From positions 1 through 64,000 of the forward strand of contig DLMH01000102.1 of NCBI GenBank assembly GCA_002478115.1: DNA of 64,000 nucleotides, written 5' to 3'. Below the pieces are notes generated by a model. That model did not search any database. It was not told the origin of the DNA and saw nothing but the letters and a program-made list of their open reading frames with translations. Both the position numbers and the translations under genes were made by a program. Below are positions 48,635-56,815 of this stretch, piece after piece (position 1 is the stretch's first letter; every line of letters starts with the position of its first letter). The stretch is from Candidatus Acidiferrum typicum (lineage in GTDB: Bacteria > Acidobacteriota > Terriglobia > Acidiferrales > UBA7541).

Positions 48635-48850
48635 ATGGTCCGAAATATCGTGGAGTCGATAAGATCTGCTTATCCAGAGGGCAGCTACCAAATCCGAGAC
48701 GGAGGGCGTATTGGAGCTTCCAAAACCGTGGCGTCGTTCGATGTTGGACTTGCGGTCCGTGATGGTCTTCTCGAGTTCGCTCGGGAAAAGAGCCAGACGC
48801 TTCAACGGCTACGTGAAGTTCTCGAAGTGTTTTATGGCGTGCCTCTCTGA
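48635..48850 (+). CDS. Small hypothetical protein
   Basis: A 71-aa reading frame (MVRNIVESIRSAYPEGSYQI and onward, ending EVLEVFYGVPL). It looks protein-like, with an amphipathic C-terminal helix, and has an AAGG ribosome-site-like sequence close to its ATG. No family is recognised. It is convergent with the larger minus-strand gene. It could be the 3' part of a lost gene. Confidence 0.4.
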   Translation: MVRNIVESIRSAYPEGSYQIRDGGRIGASKTVASFDVGLAVRDGLLEFAREKSQTLQRLREVLEVFYGVPL

Positions 48851-48947
48851 AGGGAAAGGGTGTGCGCTTTTTCTGACAGCGGGTCGCCCGAATTCAATCC
48901 AGTGCACGCGCCACCCGCGGTTGGTGAAAGAAGCGCATCAAATGACG

Positions 48948-49976
48948 CTACTTTGAATTTCGCCAGTACGGACGGCGGACTTCCTCTTCTGCGTCGCTAA
49001 CTGACAATCGTTTGCCGTTATAAGTCACATACTCAAAATTGGAAACAACCGCCACGAATCCGGACTCCTCCCAAGTTCTGCTCGCGAATCCTGCTGCGAT
49101 GTCGGCAGCTTGAAGAAAATAGGAGCCCTCCGAGGGAGCTTCCAAGTATTTTTTGGGCATTCTTTCCGACCCTTCGTAGCGTCGTAGGTTGCCGAGAATG
49201 GCAGAACGCGTGCGTTCTAGAAGTTCTATCGGGCGAGGGTCGGTTTCTTTGTCGAACGTGTGAGGTTGAAGAACGCGAGACTCCATCCTGAGTCGAACCA
49301 ATGGACTAGGAAAAACTTCGAAAGTTTCATTCAATTCCAGAAAACAATCGAGGGCCTCGTGGAAAGTAGAGGCGGACTTGGCTGATAGCGAGACGGCCTT
49401 GCGCACAGTGGATTTTGACCCGAGTTGTTCTACTCCGACAAAACTGTCCAATTCGCTCGCCTCTCGGGCCGTGACCATCCTCCAGTTGTTCCTCAAGAAT
49501 TTAGTCAGACTATGTAGTCGAGCCGCGAAAGAGTCCCGCCAAATGGAATCCGCCGCGAGGCTCTCCAGCCGTGATATGAAAGCCTGTGCTTGCGCGTCGC
49601 CTTCCAGCGCACGCTGTCTAAGAAGGGCAGGGGCATCCACGTTTCTCCAAGCCCTTCGTAGAATGTCGTGGGTCGATTCCCGGTAAGGACGCGGATCCGT
49701 AATGTGAATGCGAACTTTGGAGAGGTCTTTCCAGACGGTACCTCGGGTCGCAGCATCGAGGGACTGAAACCTGTTCCACGCTTCGGCAGATTTTACTTCG
49801 CCTACAACCGATTGACAGGACTGAAGAATACGATAGTACCAGTCGAGCGGTGAGCCTGGGATAACCTGTCCTTCAATCGAGACCTTCTGCCCAGACGTAA
49901 CACGAGAATTTGGAGAAGTTTCGTCGTTGAATGAGGCAGACTCTGAATCCCCGGGCAACAGGAGCTCGCCTGACAT
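48948..49976 (-). CDS. Hypothetical protein, 342 aa
   Basis: A soluble protein without signal peptide or membrane segment. Near the C-terminus it has SYFLQAADIAAGFASRTW, loosely like the QxADxxA motif of DUF3800-type (RNase H-like) proteins. The N-terminal region carries WYYRILQSCQSVVGEV. No family is firmly recognised. GC content is lower than in the flanking core genes, and it lies among repeats and a toxin-antitoxin operon, suggesting horizontal gain. Its promoter contains a perfect TATAAT only 8 bases before the ATG, so it is likely leaderless. Confidence 0.75.
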   Translation of the reverse strand: MSGELLLPGDSESASFNDETSPNSRVTSGQKVSIEGQVIPGSPLDWYYRILQSCQSVVGEVKSAEAWNRFQSLDAATRGTVWKDLSKVRIHITDPRPYRESTHDILRRAWRNVDAPALLRQRALEGDAQAQAFISRLESLAADSIWRDSFAARLHSLTKFLRNNWRMVTAREASELDSFVGVEQLGSKSTVRKAVSLSAKSASTFHEALDCFLELNETFEVFPSPLVRLRMESRVLQPHTFDKETDPRPIELLERTRSAILGNLRRYEGSERMPKKYLEAPSEGSYFLQAADIAAGFASRTWEESGFVAVVSNFEYVTYNGKRLSVSDAEEEVRRPYWRNSK

Positions 49977-49984
49977 AAAACGGA

Positions 49985-50013
49985 ATTATAGCTGGAATGG
50001 AAGTAACTGTCTT
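49985..50013 (-). promoter_or_regulatory. Promoter of the 342-aa gene
   Basis: Minus strand: AAGACA (50008-50013), 17 bases, then a perfect TATAAT (49985-49990). The ATG follows 8 bases after the -10 box, so the mRNA would begin at or next to the start codon. Confidence 0.65.
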
Positions 50014-50048
50014 GTTAAGGGCGAGCGGCCCGGGCGATAAATGCGAGC

Positions 50049-50219
50049 TAAACTCTGGGTTCCCCAGCCTTGTGGTGGGAGGCTGGGTCTTGGGGTTTCC
50101 AATTCGGAGCGAGTACCAGTTTCGAAACTAGTACCCTATAAATAATAGTCAATATACGGTAAATAATGTGCTATGCTTCGCCTGTCATGCTGAGGGGACG
50201 CTGCTCTTGTGCCATTTCG
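50049..50219 (+). repeat. Three-copy repeat, copy A
   Basis: About 170 bases closely matching 51061-51233. It begins with a hairpin region (CCCAGCCT/AGGCTGGG), continues with the palindrome AGTTTCGAAACT (50118-50129) flanked by GTAC on both sides, then an AT-rich block with TATAAATAATAG, and ends in ATGCTGAGGGGACGCTGCTC. It lies upstream of the AbrB-Doc operon. Confidence 0.8.
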
Positions 50220-50319
50220 CAGCGCCCCACACCCTGCATTCATCCGTACGGCTGCGCCACCCGCTACCCTCTTGCTTCCCACTGCCAATTTCTTCCTTCT
50301 GATAATTCGCAAAAATCAT

Positions 50320-50362
50320 TTGCGCCGTCGTTCCGAGGTTGCTACAATTGTTATAACATTGT
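50320..50362 (+). promoter_or_regulatory. Promoter and operator of the AbrB-Doc operon
   Basis: TTGCGC (50320-50325), a 17-base spacer and TACAAT (50343-50348) form a promoter. A palindromic region (ACAAT-T-GTTATAAC-ATTGT, 50344-50362) overlaps the -10 box and is the likely binding site for the AbrB-type antitoxin. Confidence 0.6.
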
Positions 50363-50372
50363 GGGGAACAAG

Positions 50373-50600
50373 ATGCTTAAATTGAAGGTCCGCAAAATCG
50401 GCAATTCCCTTGGCGTCGTTCTGCCTAAGGAGGCCGTCAGCCGCCTGCACGCAGGGGACGGTGATCGTCTTTTCCTGATCGAAGGACCAAATGGCGCTTA
50501 TCAGCTCACGCCCTACGACCCCGCCTTCGAGAGGAAAATGGAGAAGGCCGAGGAAATCATTGGCCGCTACCGCAACACGCTGCACGCGCTGGCCAAGTGA
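50373..50600 (+). CDS. AbrB/MazE-type antitoxin
   Basis: A 75-aa protein with the swapped-hairpin AbrB fold (LKLKVRKIGNSLGVVLPKEA, then LHAGDGDRLFLIE). The C-terminal helix (RKMEKAEEIIGRYRNTLHAL) should wrap the toxin. The start at 50373 follows a promoter and a GGGG site; the frame is open to 50166, but those residues lie upstream of the promoter. The stop overlaps the toxin GTG by four bases. Confidence 0.88.
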   Translation: MLKLKVRKIGNSLGVVLPKEAVSRLHAGDGDRLFLIEGPNGAYQLTPYDPAFERKMEKAEEIIGRYRNTLHALAK

Positions 50601-50986
50601 GTAAGCCTCTCTGGATAGATGAGCGCGACGCCCTCGCGCTTCATGATCGTCTTCTGGCCCTCGACGGCGGCGCGGCGGGCGTGCGCGACGAAGGACTGCT
50701 GCAATCCGCCCTCGCCCGGCCGCAACAACTTCACGCTTATGGCCACCGTCCCGACACTGTAGATCTGGCCACCGCCTATACAGCCGGTATCGTCCGCAAC
50801 CATCCCTTCATCGACGGAAACAAGCGCACCGGCTTTGTCATCGGCGTCCTGTTTCTGGAAATGAACGGCTATCGTTTGACCGCCAGCGAAGAAGATGCCA
50901 CACAGGCAGTGTTGGGCCTTGCTGCCGGAACCCTCGACGAAGCCGCCTTCGCTGCTTGGTTGCGCACTAACGTCAAGCACCAGTGA
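50597..50986 (+). CDS. Doc-type Fic-family toxin
   Basis: A 129-aa protein with the Fic core motif NHPFIDGNKRTG. The Lys in GNKR (rather than GNGR) marks it as the Doc subgroup, whose studied member phosphorylates and inactivates EF-Tu. The N-terminal part has the Doc pattern VRDEGLLQSALARPQQLH. GTG start overlapping the antitoxin stop. Together with the AbrB-type antitoxin it forms a type II toxin-antitoxin module, here lying between two direct repeats. Confidence 0.92.
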   Translation: MSKPLWIDERDALALHDRLLALDGGAAGVRDEGLLQSALARPQQLHAYGHRPDTVDLATAYTAGIVRNHPFIDGNKRTGFVIGVLFLEMNGYRLTASEEDATQAVLGLAAGTLDEAAFAAWLRTNVKHQ

Positions 50987-51060
50987 CGCCCCAAGATCGC
51001 ATCACAGTGAGCAAAACGCGGCCCCTCTCTGCCCCGCTTCCTCAGGGTGATACACATGAA

Positions 51061-51233
51061 CTAAACCCTGGGTGCACCAGCCTCCTGGTGAGAGTTTGGG
51101 TCTTGGGGCTTCCCATTCCGCGCGAGTACCAGTTTCGAAACTAGTACCCTATAAATAATAGTATATAAACGGTAAATAATGTGCTAAGCTTCGCTTGTTA
51201 TGCTGAGGGGGACGCCGCTCTTGTGCCATTTCG
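51061..51233 (+). repeat. Three-copy repeat, copy B
   Basis: Direct repeat of copy A with the same palindrome (51131-51142), AT-rich block and terminal segment. Similarity resumes at 51297 (GCGCCCCACACCCT) after an inserted tandem repeat. No toxin-antitoxin gene follows it. It lies within the gene-free 50987-51606. Confidence 0.8.
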
Positions 51234-51239
51234 AGCCGC

Positions 51240-51303
51240 CCTCCAGAAAGCGGCGGGCGCAAACGGCGCGTCCTCCAGAAAACGGCGGACGCAAACAACG
51301 CGC
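51240..51303. repeat. 32-bp tandem duplication inside copy B
   Basis: Two head-to-tail 32-base units, each beginning CCTCCAGAAA and containing CGGCGG and CGCAAAC, differ at a few positions. They interrupt the similarity between copies A and B. Confidence 0.7.
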
Positions 51304-51488
51304 CCCACACCCTCGTCATTCGCCTCTTCTTCGCCCTTGCGCCCGCTAACTCCTTTGTTTCCCCTTGATACGACAAACAGGGGGTAGGGGGGTTGGCGAT
51401 CCCTCCCAAAATATGATTTTTTCAATAGTTCCAGTCCGTCAATCCATTCCCGGAGGTTCCAACCGGTTGGCGCAAGAGCGGCCCGCCT

Positions 51489-51505
51489 CCCCGACCGGGT
51501 CGGGG
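51489..51505. repeat. Palindrome CCCCGACC/GGTCGGGG
   Basis: Eight-bp arms around one G, downstream of the third VWA gene. Same core as 27950-27968. The remaining bases 51371-51606 show nothing else recognisable. Confidence 0.45.
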
Positions 51506-51606
51506 CAGGAGCCAGGCGGCCCCGACACGAACTGTGAACTGTCAACTGTAAACTTGCTCCCGCCAGGCCGACAGATCTCGGTCCGGCCGGGCCAAACGGC
51601 AAAAAA

Positions 51607-53454
51607 TTAGTTCGGGATGACCACACCGCCATTGTGGGCGGACATGGTCGCACCAACCGCATCCCGGGACACCACTCGGACGATGTAGGTACCAGGTTTC
51701 AAATCGAAGTCCATTTTGACTGTCAGACCGGTGTTGTGCAGATGCTCCAAAGTTGCGTCCAACAGCTTCAGCGTAAGCGTTCTTTTATTTCCGGTAACGA
51801 AATTTCCGTGGTCGTCAAATATCGTGATTCCCACCGTCAGTTGGTCATAATTTCGTCCGGACACCTTCCGGAAATGGACACCCTTTACATCGATGTGGGC
51901 TAGAACAGAAAGACTCGCTTCATCGGCCTGCTTCAGAAAGAATTTCGTGTGCACATCAATGGGAATTTCGTTCATCTCATCCTGGGCGAAGAGGGCGTCA
52001 TGGAAATCAGACTCCGCTAGTTTCTCGGGATCCGACTCCGGCTTGGAGGCAAAATATCCTGTGCGAGCCTGCACGGTGAGAGCCTTCGAGCCCTGCACCG
52101 TAACTTTGAGCTTGTGGAATTTCCCGTTCAGAGTCCTGCTCGCCGGTGAAAAGGACAAGACATAGGATGTCGAGGGCGAGCTCAGGGCATCCTGGATGCC
52201 TTTGTCCAAATCGTTGCGATTGTGGAACCAGGTGCCGCCTGTTCCCAGCGCAAGACCTGAAAGGACCTCGTTCATCGCGGACTGCTGCACCACTTGGAAC
52301 CGGCTTGTGGCCTCGGGGGTGCACGTAGGAGCGTTGTCGGGATTGGGATTCATGCCGCCCGCCATGCACGGGCCACGCGAACTGGCGTCGAGGCCTGTGT
52401 CCGGCACGTACAGGCCACGTGCATCAACCGTATTGACGACGACATTTGCCTTGATGGCGCGGTCAAGGATGGGGCTTAGCTTTCCCACTATGTCCATGGA
52501 CGCGAAACCCGGAGAGACAAATACGATGGCACGATCCCCCGGCATCTCCGAGAGCCGCCCGACAATCTCGCCGATTCGGCGCATGGCCTGTTCGAGTTCC
52601 ACGTCGCCCATGCCGTACATACCCAGCGCCGTCTGGTTGGCATCCATGACTGCGGTTGCATAAGCGCTGTCTATTTTTCCATATTTGCAGGACCAAATAT
52701 TATCAATCGCAGCCGTCGTTGCGTCCTGATCCCTGAAAGCTACCATCAACTGCGCTTGGAAGTAGGAGATCTGCGCGCACGCCGATCCACTGCCGCTGGT
52801 GATCGGACTTGGCATCAATCGAGAGACGGTCTGACTCAGTGCGTCCCTGTCGGTCGTGAAGTCCTGCTGGATGCGACCCGAGGTGGAATACACGGCAACG
52901 AGATCCCTCGAACTCAACGATTGAATCACGTTCATGGTGTGGACGCGGACGGCAAGAGCCGCCTCCGTACGGATATGGATATCGTCCAGGAGCAAGACGA
53001 CAAATCGTCCAGGAACCGAAATTCCCGGAGCCTTAGCGTCACTCGGCTCTTCCTTGGCCGAGGGAGCATCCTCTTCGAGGTTACGCACTGTCCGAGAACC
53101 CGGATGTTCCACTGTAAAGGTTGTGATCTCTTGCGGCTTATCGTTGTCCCGGACTTGAAAATCTTCCTTCTTAAGATTCTCGACGATGTTTCCCGCTGCA
53201 TCCTTCACCACAACGCGTACAACCACGACGGGCACGCGAACCTTAATGATGCTCTGATTATCCGAAGTAGTTATTTCTGAGCCGGTGTCTTGCATTTGTG
53301 CCGGCTTGGCAGCTTGGTCTTGGGTAGGCGAACCTTGGCTTTGTGCAGGCGCCGCTCGCAAACTGGGCATGGAGAGATAAACTACAAGGGCCCCCAGGGA
53401 GGCCACCACCGTCAGAACACGCCTGCTCCCGGTCAGTTGCACGTTTCGTCCCAT
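51607..53454 (-). CDS. Secreted VWFA-related acidobacterial protein
   Basis: A 615-aa exported protein with signal peptide (RRVLTVVASLGALVVYLSM). An N-terminal strand domain (VVVVRVVVKDAAGNIVENLKKEDF) is followed by a VWA-like domain starting FVVLLLDDIHIRTEAA. The DxSxS adhesion motif is replaced by LLDDIH, so metal binding differs from the two VWA proteins at 25.7-27.7 kb. The C-terminal 180 residues contain a further beta domain (QLTVGITIFDDHGNFV, KPGTYIVRVVSRD). The pattern is that of the TIGR03436 family typical of Acidobacteria. Function unknown. Start ATG at 53454 with AAGGA about 4 bases upstream. Confidence 0.88.
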   Translation of the reverse strand: MGRNVQLTGSRRVLTVVASLGALVVYLSMPSLRAAPAQSQGSPTQDQAAKPAQMQDTGSEITTSDNQSIIKVRVPVVVVRVVVKDAAGNIVENLKKEDFQVRDNDKPQEITTFTVEHPGSRTVRNLEEDAPSAKEEPSDAKAPGISVPGRFVVLLLDDIHIRTEAALAVRVHTMNVIQSLSSRDLVAVYSTSGRIQQDFTTDRDALSQTVSRLMPSPITSGSGSACAQISYFQAQLMVAFRDQDATTAAIDNIWSCKYGKIDSAYATAVMDANQTALGMYGMGDVELEQAMRRIGEIVGRLSEMPGDRAIVFVSPGFASMDIVGKLSPILDRAIKANVVVNTVDARGLYVPDTGLDASSRGPCMAGGMNPNPDNAPTCTPEATSRFQVVQQSAMNEVLSGLALGTGGTWFHNRNDLDKGIQDALSSPSTSYVLSFSPASRTLNGKFHKLKVTVQGSKALTVQARTGYFASKPESDPEKLAESDFHDALFAQDEMNEIPIDVHTKFFLKQADEASLSVLAHIDVKGVHFRKVSGRNYDQLTVGITIFDDHGNFVTGNKRTLTLKLLDATLEHLHNTGLTVKMDFDLKPGTYIVRVVSRDAVGATMSAHNGGVVIPN

Positions 53455-53704
53455 TCCATCCTTGCCCTCGTGTGGCTTGGCCTTTTCTACTGCGAGTATG
53501 CATCATCGGCACCTCCAACGCATCCACCTTCCTCGTCCTGCCCTCCCGGCGGCACCCTGCGCTTATGGATGCTGCTGCTCGGCGTCTTGACGTAGTCTGC
53601 TCACCAAATCCGCATGGCCGGCAGATTCCCGTCCAATCAGACCGGGCCGCCCGCGCGGAGATTGGTGGTAAAGTATTGATGGATACAGATTGCCCGTCGA
53701 AGTC

Positions 53705-54361
53705 ATGATGATCACCATTTCCAAGGAGAACTATCTCAAGGCCATTGCCGAGGCAGAGGCGGAAGGGAAGACCGTGATCCCCGCGCTGCTTGCCCATTGG
53801 CTTTCCGTGACACCACCGGCGGTCACCGCTGCCCTGAAGCGGCTGAGAAGAGACGGTCTGGTCACCGTAGAGAGAGGCGGCATTCAACTGACTTCCGAAG
53901 GACGGAAGGTCGCGGAGCGAACCATTCTTCGCCATCACCTGATCGAGCGCATGCTCTTCGAGATATTCGGCATGGGATGGTTTGAAGTTCACGAGGAAGC
54001 AGAGCGTCTGGAGCATGCCGTCTCTCCGGCATTTGAGAAGAAGCTCGTCGCGATGCTGGGATATAAAGAAACCTGTCCTCACGGGAACGGTCTGGCCGTC
54101 ATGAACCCCAAGCAGCGGCGAAAGAAGGGTCAGCGCTTGCTCAGCGAAGCCGAGGCGGGCTCGACCTACCGGGTGTTCAGCGTATACGAACGGGACCGCA
54201 AGCTCCTGGAATTCCTGGAAGAAAGAGGAATTCGTCCAGGCACTCATTTGAAAGTGGAATCCCGGAACTACGATGGGACCGCTATTCTAAAGGTTGCAAG
54301 AAAGCGCATCGCGCTGGGTTCTCCGGCGGCCGAGAAGATCTGGGTGGCACGAGAACGCTAA
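53705..54361 (+). CDS. DtxR/MntR-family metal-dependent regulator
   Basis: A 218-aa repressor. Winged helix-turn-helix (NYLKAIAEAEAEGKTVIPALLA, then VTPPAVTAALKRL), a dimerisation/metal domain (LRHHLIERMLFEIFGMGWFEVHEEAERLEHAVS, cited in parts: HHLIERML and EEAERLEHAVS hold the His/Glu ligands), the family motif TCPHGNGL, and a C-terminal FeoA/SH3-like domain (SVYERDRKLLEFLEERGI). Members sense Fe2+ or Mn2+. It is directly upstream of an NRAMP-related transporter, whose promoter region has two GTTAAT repeats one helical turn apart; control of that gene is likely. Start is one of two adjacent ATGs. Confidence 0.9.
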   Translation: MMITISKENYLKAIAEAEAEGKTVIPALLAHWLSVTPPAVTAALKRLRRDGLVTVERGGIQLTSEGRKVAERTILRHHLIERMLFEIFGMGWFEVHEEAERLEHAVSPAFEKKLVAMLGYKETCPHGNGLAVMNPKQRRKKGQRLLSEAEAGSTYRVFSVYERDRKLLEFLEERGIRPGTHLKVESRNYDGTAILKVARKRIALGSPAAEKIWVARER

Positions 54362-54371
54362 TCGAACTGTT

Positions 54372-54402
54372 GTTAATCCCAGTTAATAAAATCTGGTATA
54401 CT
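54372..54402 (+). promoter_or_regulatory. Promoter region of the NRAMP-related transporter
   Basis: A TATACT -10 box (54397-54402) lies in the 98-base gap. Two direct GTTAAT hexamers (54372-54377 and 54382-54387) are exactly 10 bases apart and cover the -35 area, a plausible site for the neighbouring metal regulator. A GCGC/GCGC inverted repeat follows the -10 box. Confidence 0.45.
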
Positions 54403-54459
54403 GCGCTTTATTGCGCGGGGATGCCTTAGTACGTTCCGCGCGCGGCGAGGGAACCGCTT

Positions 54460-55851
54460 GTGAACTTAGGGCCTCTGTCGAGGTTGACGCAACGAGGCGT
54501 CACCCAAGAAGACGTCGTTATCACCCACGAGGACGTTGATCGTGCTCACGACCGCGTGCGCGTGTCCGCGGCGCGCGCCCAGCGCGGAACCTTCTCCAAG
54601 TTCCGTTTGCTGTGGCTGCTTGTCGGGCCCGGAATTCTCGTCATGCTGGGAGAGAACGACGGCCCCAGCATGATTTCCTACGCCGCGACGGGCGCACGGT
54701 TTGGAATTGGATTCTTCATTCCATTCGTTATTCTTACGTTTTGCATGGCCATCGTCGTACAAGAGATGACCATGCGTCTGGGTTCCGCCACGCACCGCGG
54801 CCACGCGGAATTGATCTTTGACCGCTTTGGGCCGTTCTGGGGCTGGTTCTCCATGATTGACCTGGGCATCGGCAACTTCCTGACTTTGATCACCGAGTTT
54901 ATTGCCATCCGTGCAGGCCTGGGATTTTTTGGCGTGCCCCCGTGGGCTGCGGTCCTTAGCGCGCTCGTGTTCTTGTGTTTGGCCGTAATGATGCACCGTT
55001 ATTGGACCTGGGAGCGAACCCTGCTCGCTATCGCCGTATTCAATCTCATTTTCGTTCCCGTTGCGCTGCTCACACACCCGAATTGGCACTCTGTCGGCAG
55101 CGCACTCATCACCTGGAAGCCGCTCCCTGGCGGGTTGAGCCAAGACACTCTGATCATCGTGCTGGCGGACATCGGCGCAACGGTGACGCCATGGATGCTT
55201 TTCTTTCAACAGAGCGCAACGGTTGACAAGGGACTCACCAGAAAAGACATCCATCTTGGCCGCATCGATACGGTGGTGGGGGCTGCTTTGGCCGCGGTGG
55301 CTGCGGTCGCAACGATCATTGCAACAGCCCCATTATTCGCTCACCACATGACTGCCGAGAACTTTCAGGGAGCCGAATTCGCGCAAGCACTCCAGCCGTT
55401 GATTGGGCGATTCGGCGCGGCATTGTTCGCACTCGGTATCGTGGAAGCTGGAATGGTTGCGTCCGTGACGATTTCCATTTCTTCCGCCTATGCGTTCGGA
55501 GAGGTAGTCCACAGGCCGCACAGCCTGAACCTGCCTGTGGCGCAAGGAAAGGCTTTCTACACCGTGTTGTTCCTATGCGCGGCAACCGCCGGAGCAATCG
55601 TCTTGATCCCTGGACTTCCACTGGTCTATGTGGTTCTGCTGGTCAACGTGGTGGCCGTGCTGGCGATGCCGCCTGCCCTCGTGTTCCTATTCATGCTTGC
55701 GAATGACCGGGAAGTCATGGGCGATCTTGTGAGTCCGACGTGGGCGAACATACTCGCTACCTGCGTGGTCGTTTTTCTGACACTGGCTGGCCTGCTCTTT
55801 GGCCTCAGTGTAATTGCGCCGAATCTCTTCGCGTTTATAGGCGGGAAGTAG
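54460..55851 (+). CDS. NRAMP-related divalent metal transporter with altered metal-site motifs
   Basis: A 463-aa membrane protein with about 11 helices. The overall pattern is NRAMP: GPGILVMLGENDGPSMISYA in helix 1 and GATVTPWMLFFQQSATVDKG in helix 6. In classical Mn/Fe transporters (MntH) helix 1 has DPGN and helix 6 has MPHN; here these read NDGPS and TPWM, so the Met ligand is absent. This resembles the NRAMP-related magnesium transporters (NRMT) more than MntH. A 50-residue N-terminal extension with Arg-rich sequence is also unusual. GTG start with GAGGG about 9 bases upstream. DtxR-type regulator upstream, small membrane protein downstream. Confidence 0.85.
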   Translation: MNLGPLSRLTQRGVTQEDVVITHEDVDRAHDRVRVSAARAQRGTFSKFRLLWLLVGPGILVMLGENDGPSMISYAATGARFGIGFFIPFVILTFCMAIVVQEMTMRLGSATHRGHAELIFDRFGPFWGWFSMIDLGIGNFLTLITEFIAIRAGLGFFGVPPWAAVLSALVFLCLAVMMHRYWTWERTLLAIAVFNLIFVPVALLTHPNWHSVGSALITWKPLPGGLSQDTLIIVLADIGATVTPWMLFFQQSATVDKGLTRKDIHLGRIDTVVGAALAAVAAVATIIATAPLFAHHMTAENFQGAEFAQALQPLIGRFGAALFALGIVEAGMVASVTISISSAYAFGEVVHRPHSLNLPVAQGKAFYTVLFLCAATAGAIVLIPGLPLVYVVLLVNVVAVLAMPPALVFLFMLANDREVMGDLVSPTWANILATCVVVFLTLAGLLFGLSVIAPNLFAFIGGK

Positions 55852-55863
55852 GAGGACCGAAGC

Positions 55864-56082
55864 ATGCCCTCAAAAGACAAAGGACACAGTTCAATCACCT
55901 CTTCCGATCAAGAAATGGTTTTGTCCTCGCTCGAGCCGGAACAACTCGCCGGGCTTAAAAAGCACCTTATTCCTCGGCGTCACCTGAAAGGGCCTGAGAA
56001 GTTCGTGATGTGGTCCCTGCGAATCTATCTGCTGTTCATGATTGTGGTGGTCATATACCAAGTGTGGGCAAGTCTGCATTAG
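55864..56082 (+). CDS. Small single-helix membrane protein
   Basis: A 72-aa protein with a charged N-terminal half (SDQEMVLSSLEPEQLAGLKK) and one C-terminal membrane helix (MWSLRIYLLFMIVVVIYQVW). GGAGG lies 8 bases before the ATG, 12 bases after the transporter stop, so the two are co-expressed. It is probably an accessory or regulatory subunit of the transporter. No family is recognised. Confidence 0.7.
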   Translation: MPSKDKGHSSITSSDQEMVLSSLEPEQLAGLKKHLIPRRHLKGPEKFVMWSLRIYLLFMIVVVIYQVWASLH

Positions 56083-56159
56083 GATAGAGAGTTGCGAGCG
56101 CTTGCTCGCGGGCGAAGGGTGCGGAGCGCACAATTCGCGCTCCGTACCCGGTATCCAGT

Positions 56160-56693
56160 TCAGGCGCTGTGTTCTTTCCTGCTCCACTCGCGAATCGAGC
56201 GGATCTCGTCTTTGGGGATGTGGAGGAACGCCAGGAATTCCTGGTGCTCTTCCGGTGCGGAACGCTCGAATTCAGCGTGCCACTTGCGCATATCGGCCTC
56301 GCTGAATCCGGACGCCTTCATGATGGCAACCCACTTTTCCTTGGTGATCACTTTCTTCCTCCCGAAAGAAAATTTGTGCTGCAACAGCTTCAGGATGGCG
56401 CGCTGGTGGCCGCGAAGGGCTTGAATCTCCGCGTTCGATTCCACCAGACGGCGCTTTAAGATGCCGGACGCGTCACTTTCGGGGCGGTCCAGAATCGCAC
56501 GGATGTCAGCGAGCCCCAGACCTGCGTTGCGGTAAACGCAAATCTGTTCGAGGCGCGCCACGTCTTTTTCGCCATAGGCACGGTAGTTCGACGAAGTCCG
56601 CAACGGAGGCTTTAGCACCCGCACCGATTCGTAATAGAGCACCGTGCTCCGGCTGAGGCCGCAACGCCGCGCGAGTTGGGTAACGGTGATCAT
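56160..56693 (-). CDS. MerR-family transcription regulator
   Basis: A 177-aa regulator. N-terminal MerR helix-turn-helix (MITVTQLARRCGLSRSTVLY, then YESVRVLKPP and NYRAYGEKDV), a dimerisation helix (RLVESNAEIQALRGHQRAIL) and a C-terminal domain (KWVAIMKASGFSEADMRKWH) of the kind that binds small organic effectors. There are no Cys metal ligands. It is convergent with the transporter genes, and its target is not evident. Confidence 0.9.
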   Translation of the reverse strand: MITVTQLARRCGLSRSTVLYYESVRVLKPPLRTSSNYRAYGEKDVARLEQICVYRNAGLGLADIRAILDRPESDASGILKRRLVESNAEIQALRGHQRAILKLLQHKFSFGRKKVITKEKWVAIMKASGFSEADMRKWHAEFERSAPEEHQEFLAFLHIPKDEIRSIREWSRKEHSA

Positions 56694-56815
56694 CCCTGCC
56701 TTCTTACGTTGAACCCTGAAGCGGTAGACAGGTCAAGAGGGGGGTTGAGATTTCGCATAGGGTAGATTTCGTGGCGCACGCTCGTGGTCGGGCCTTGCGC
56801 AGGCAAACCCAAGAA

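Noticed and set aside
50049..51340. Direct repeats as ends of an insertion sequence
   Set aside because: No transposase lies between them and they lack terminal inverted repeats; kept only as a repeat.
54362..54459. Mn or Mg riboswitch upstream of the transporter
   Set aside because: The gap is only 98 bases and no yybP-ykoY or M-box core could be recognised.
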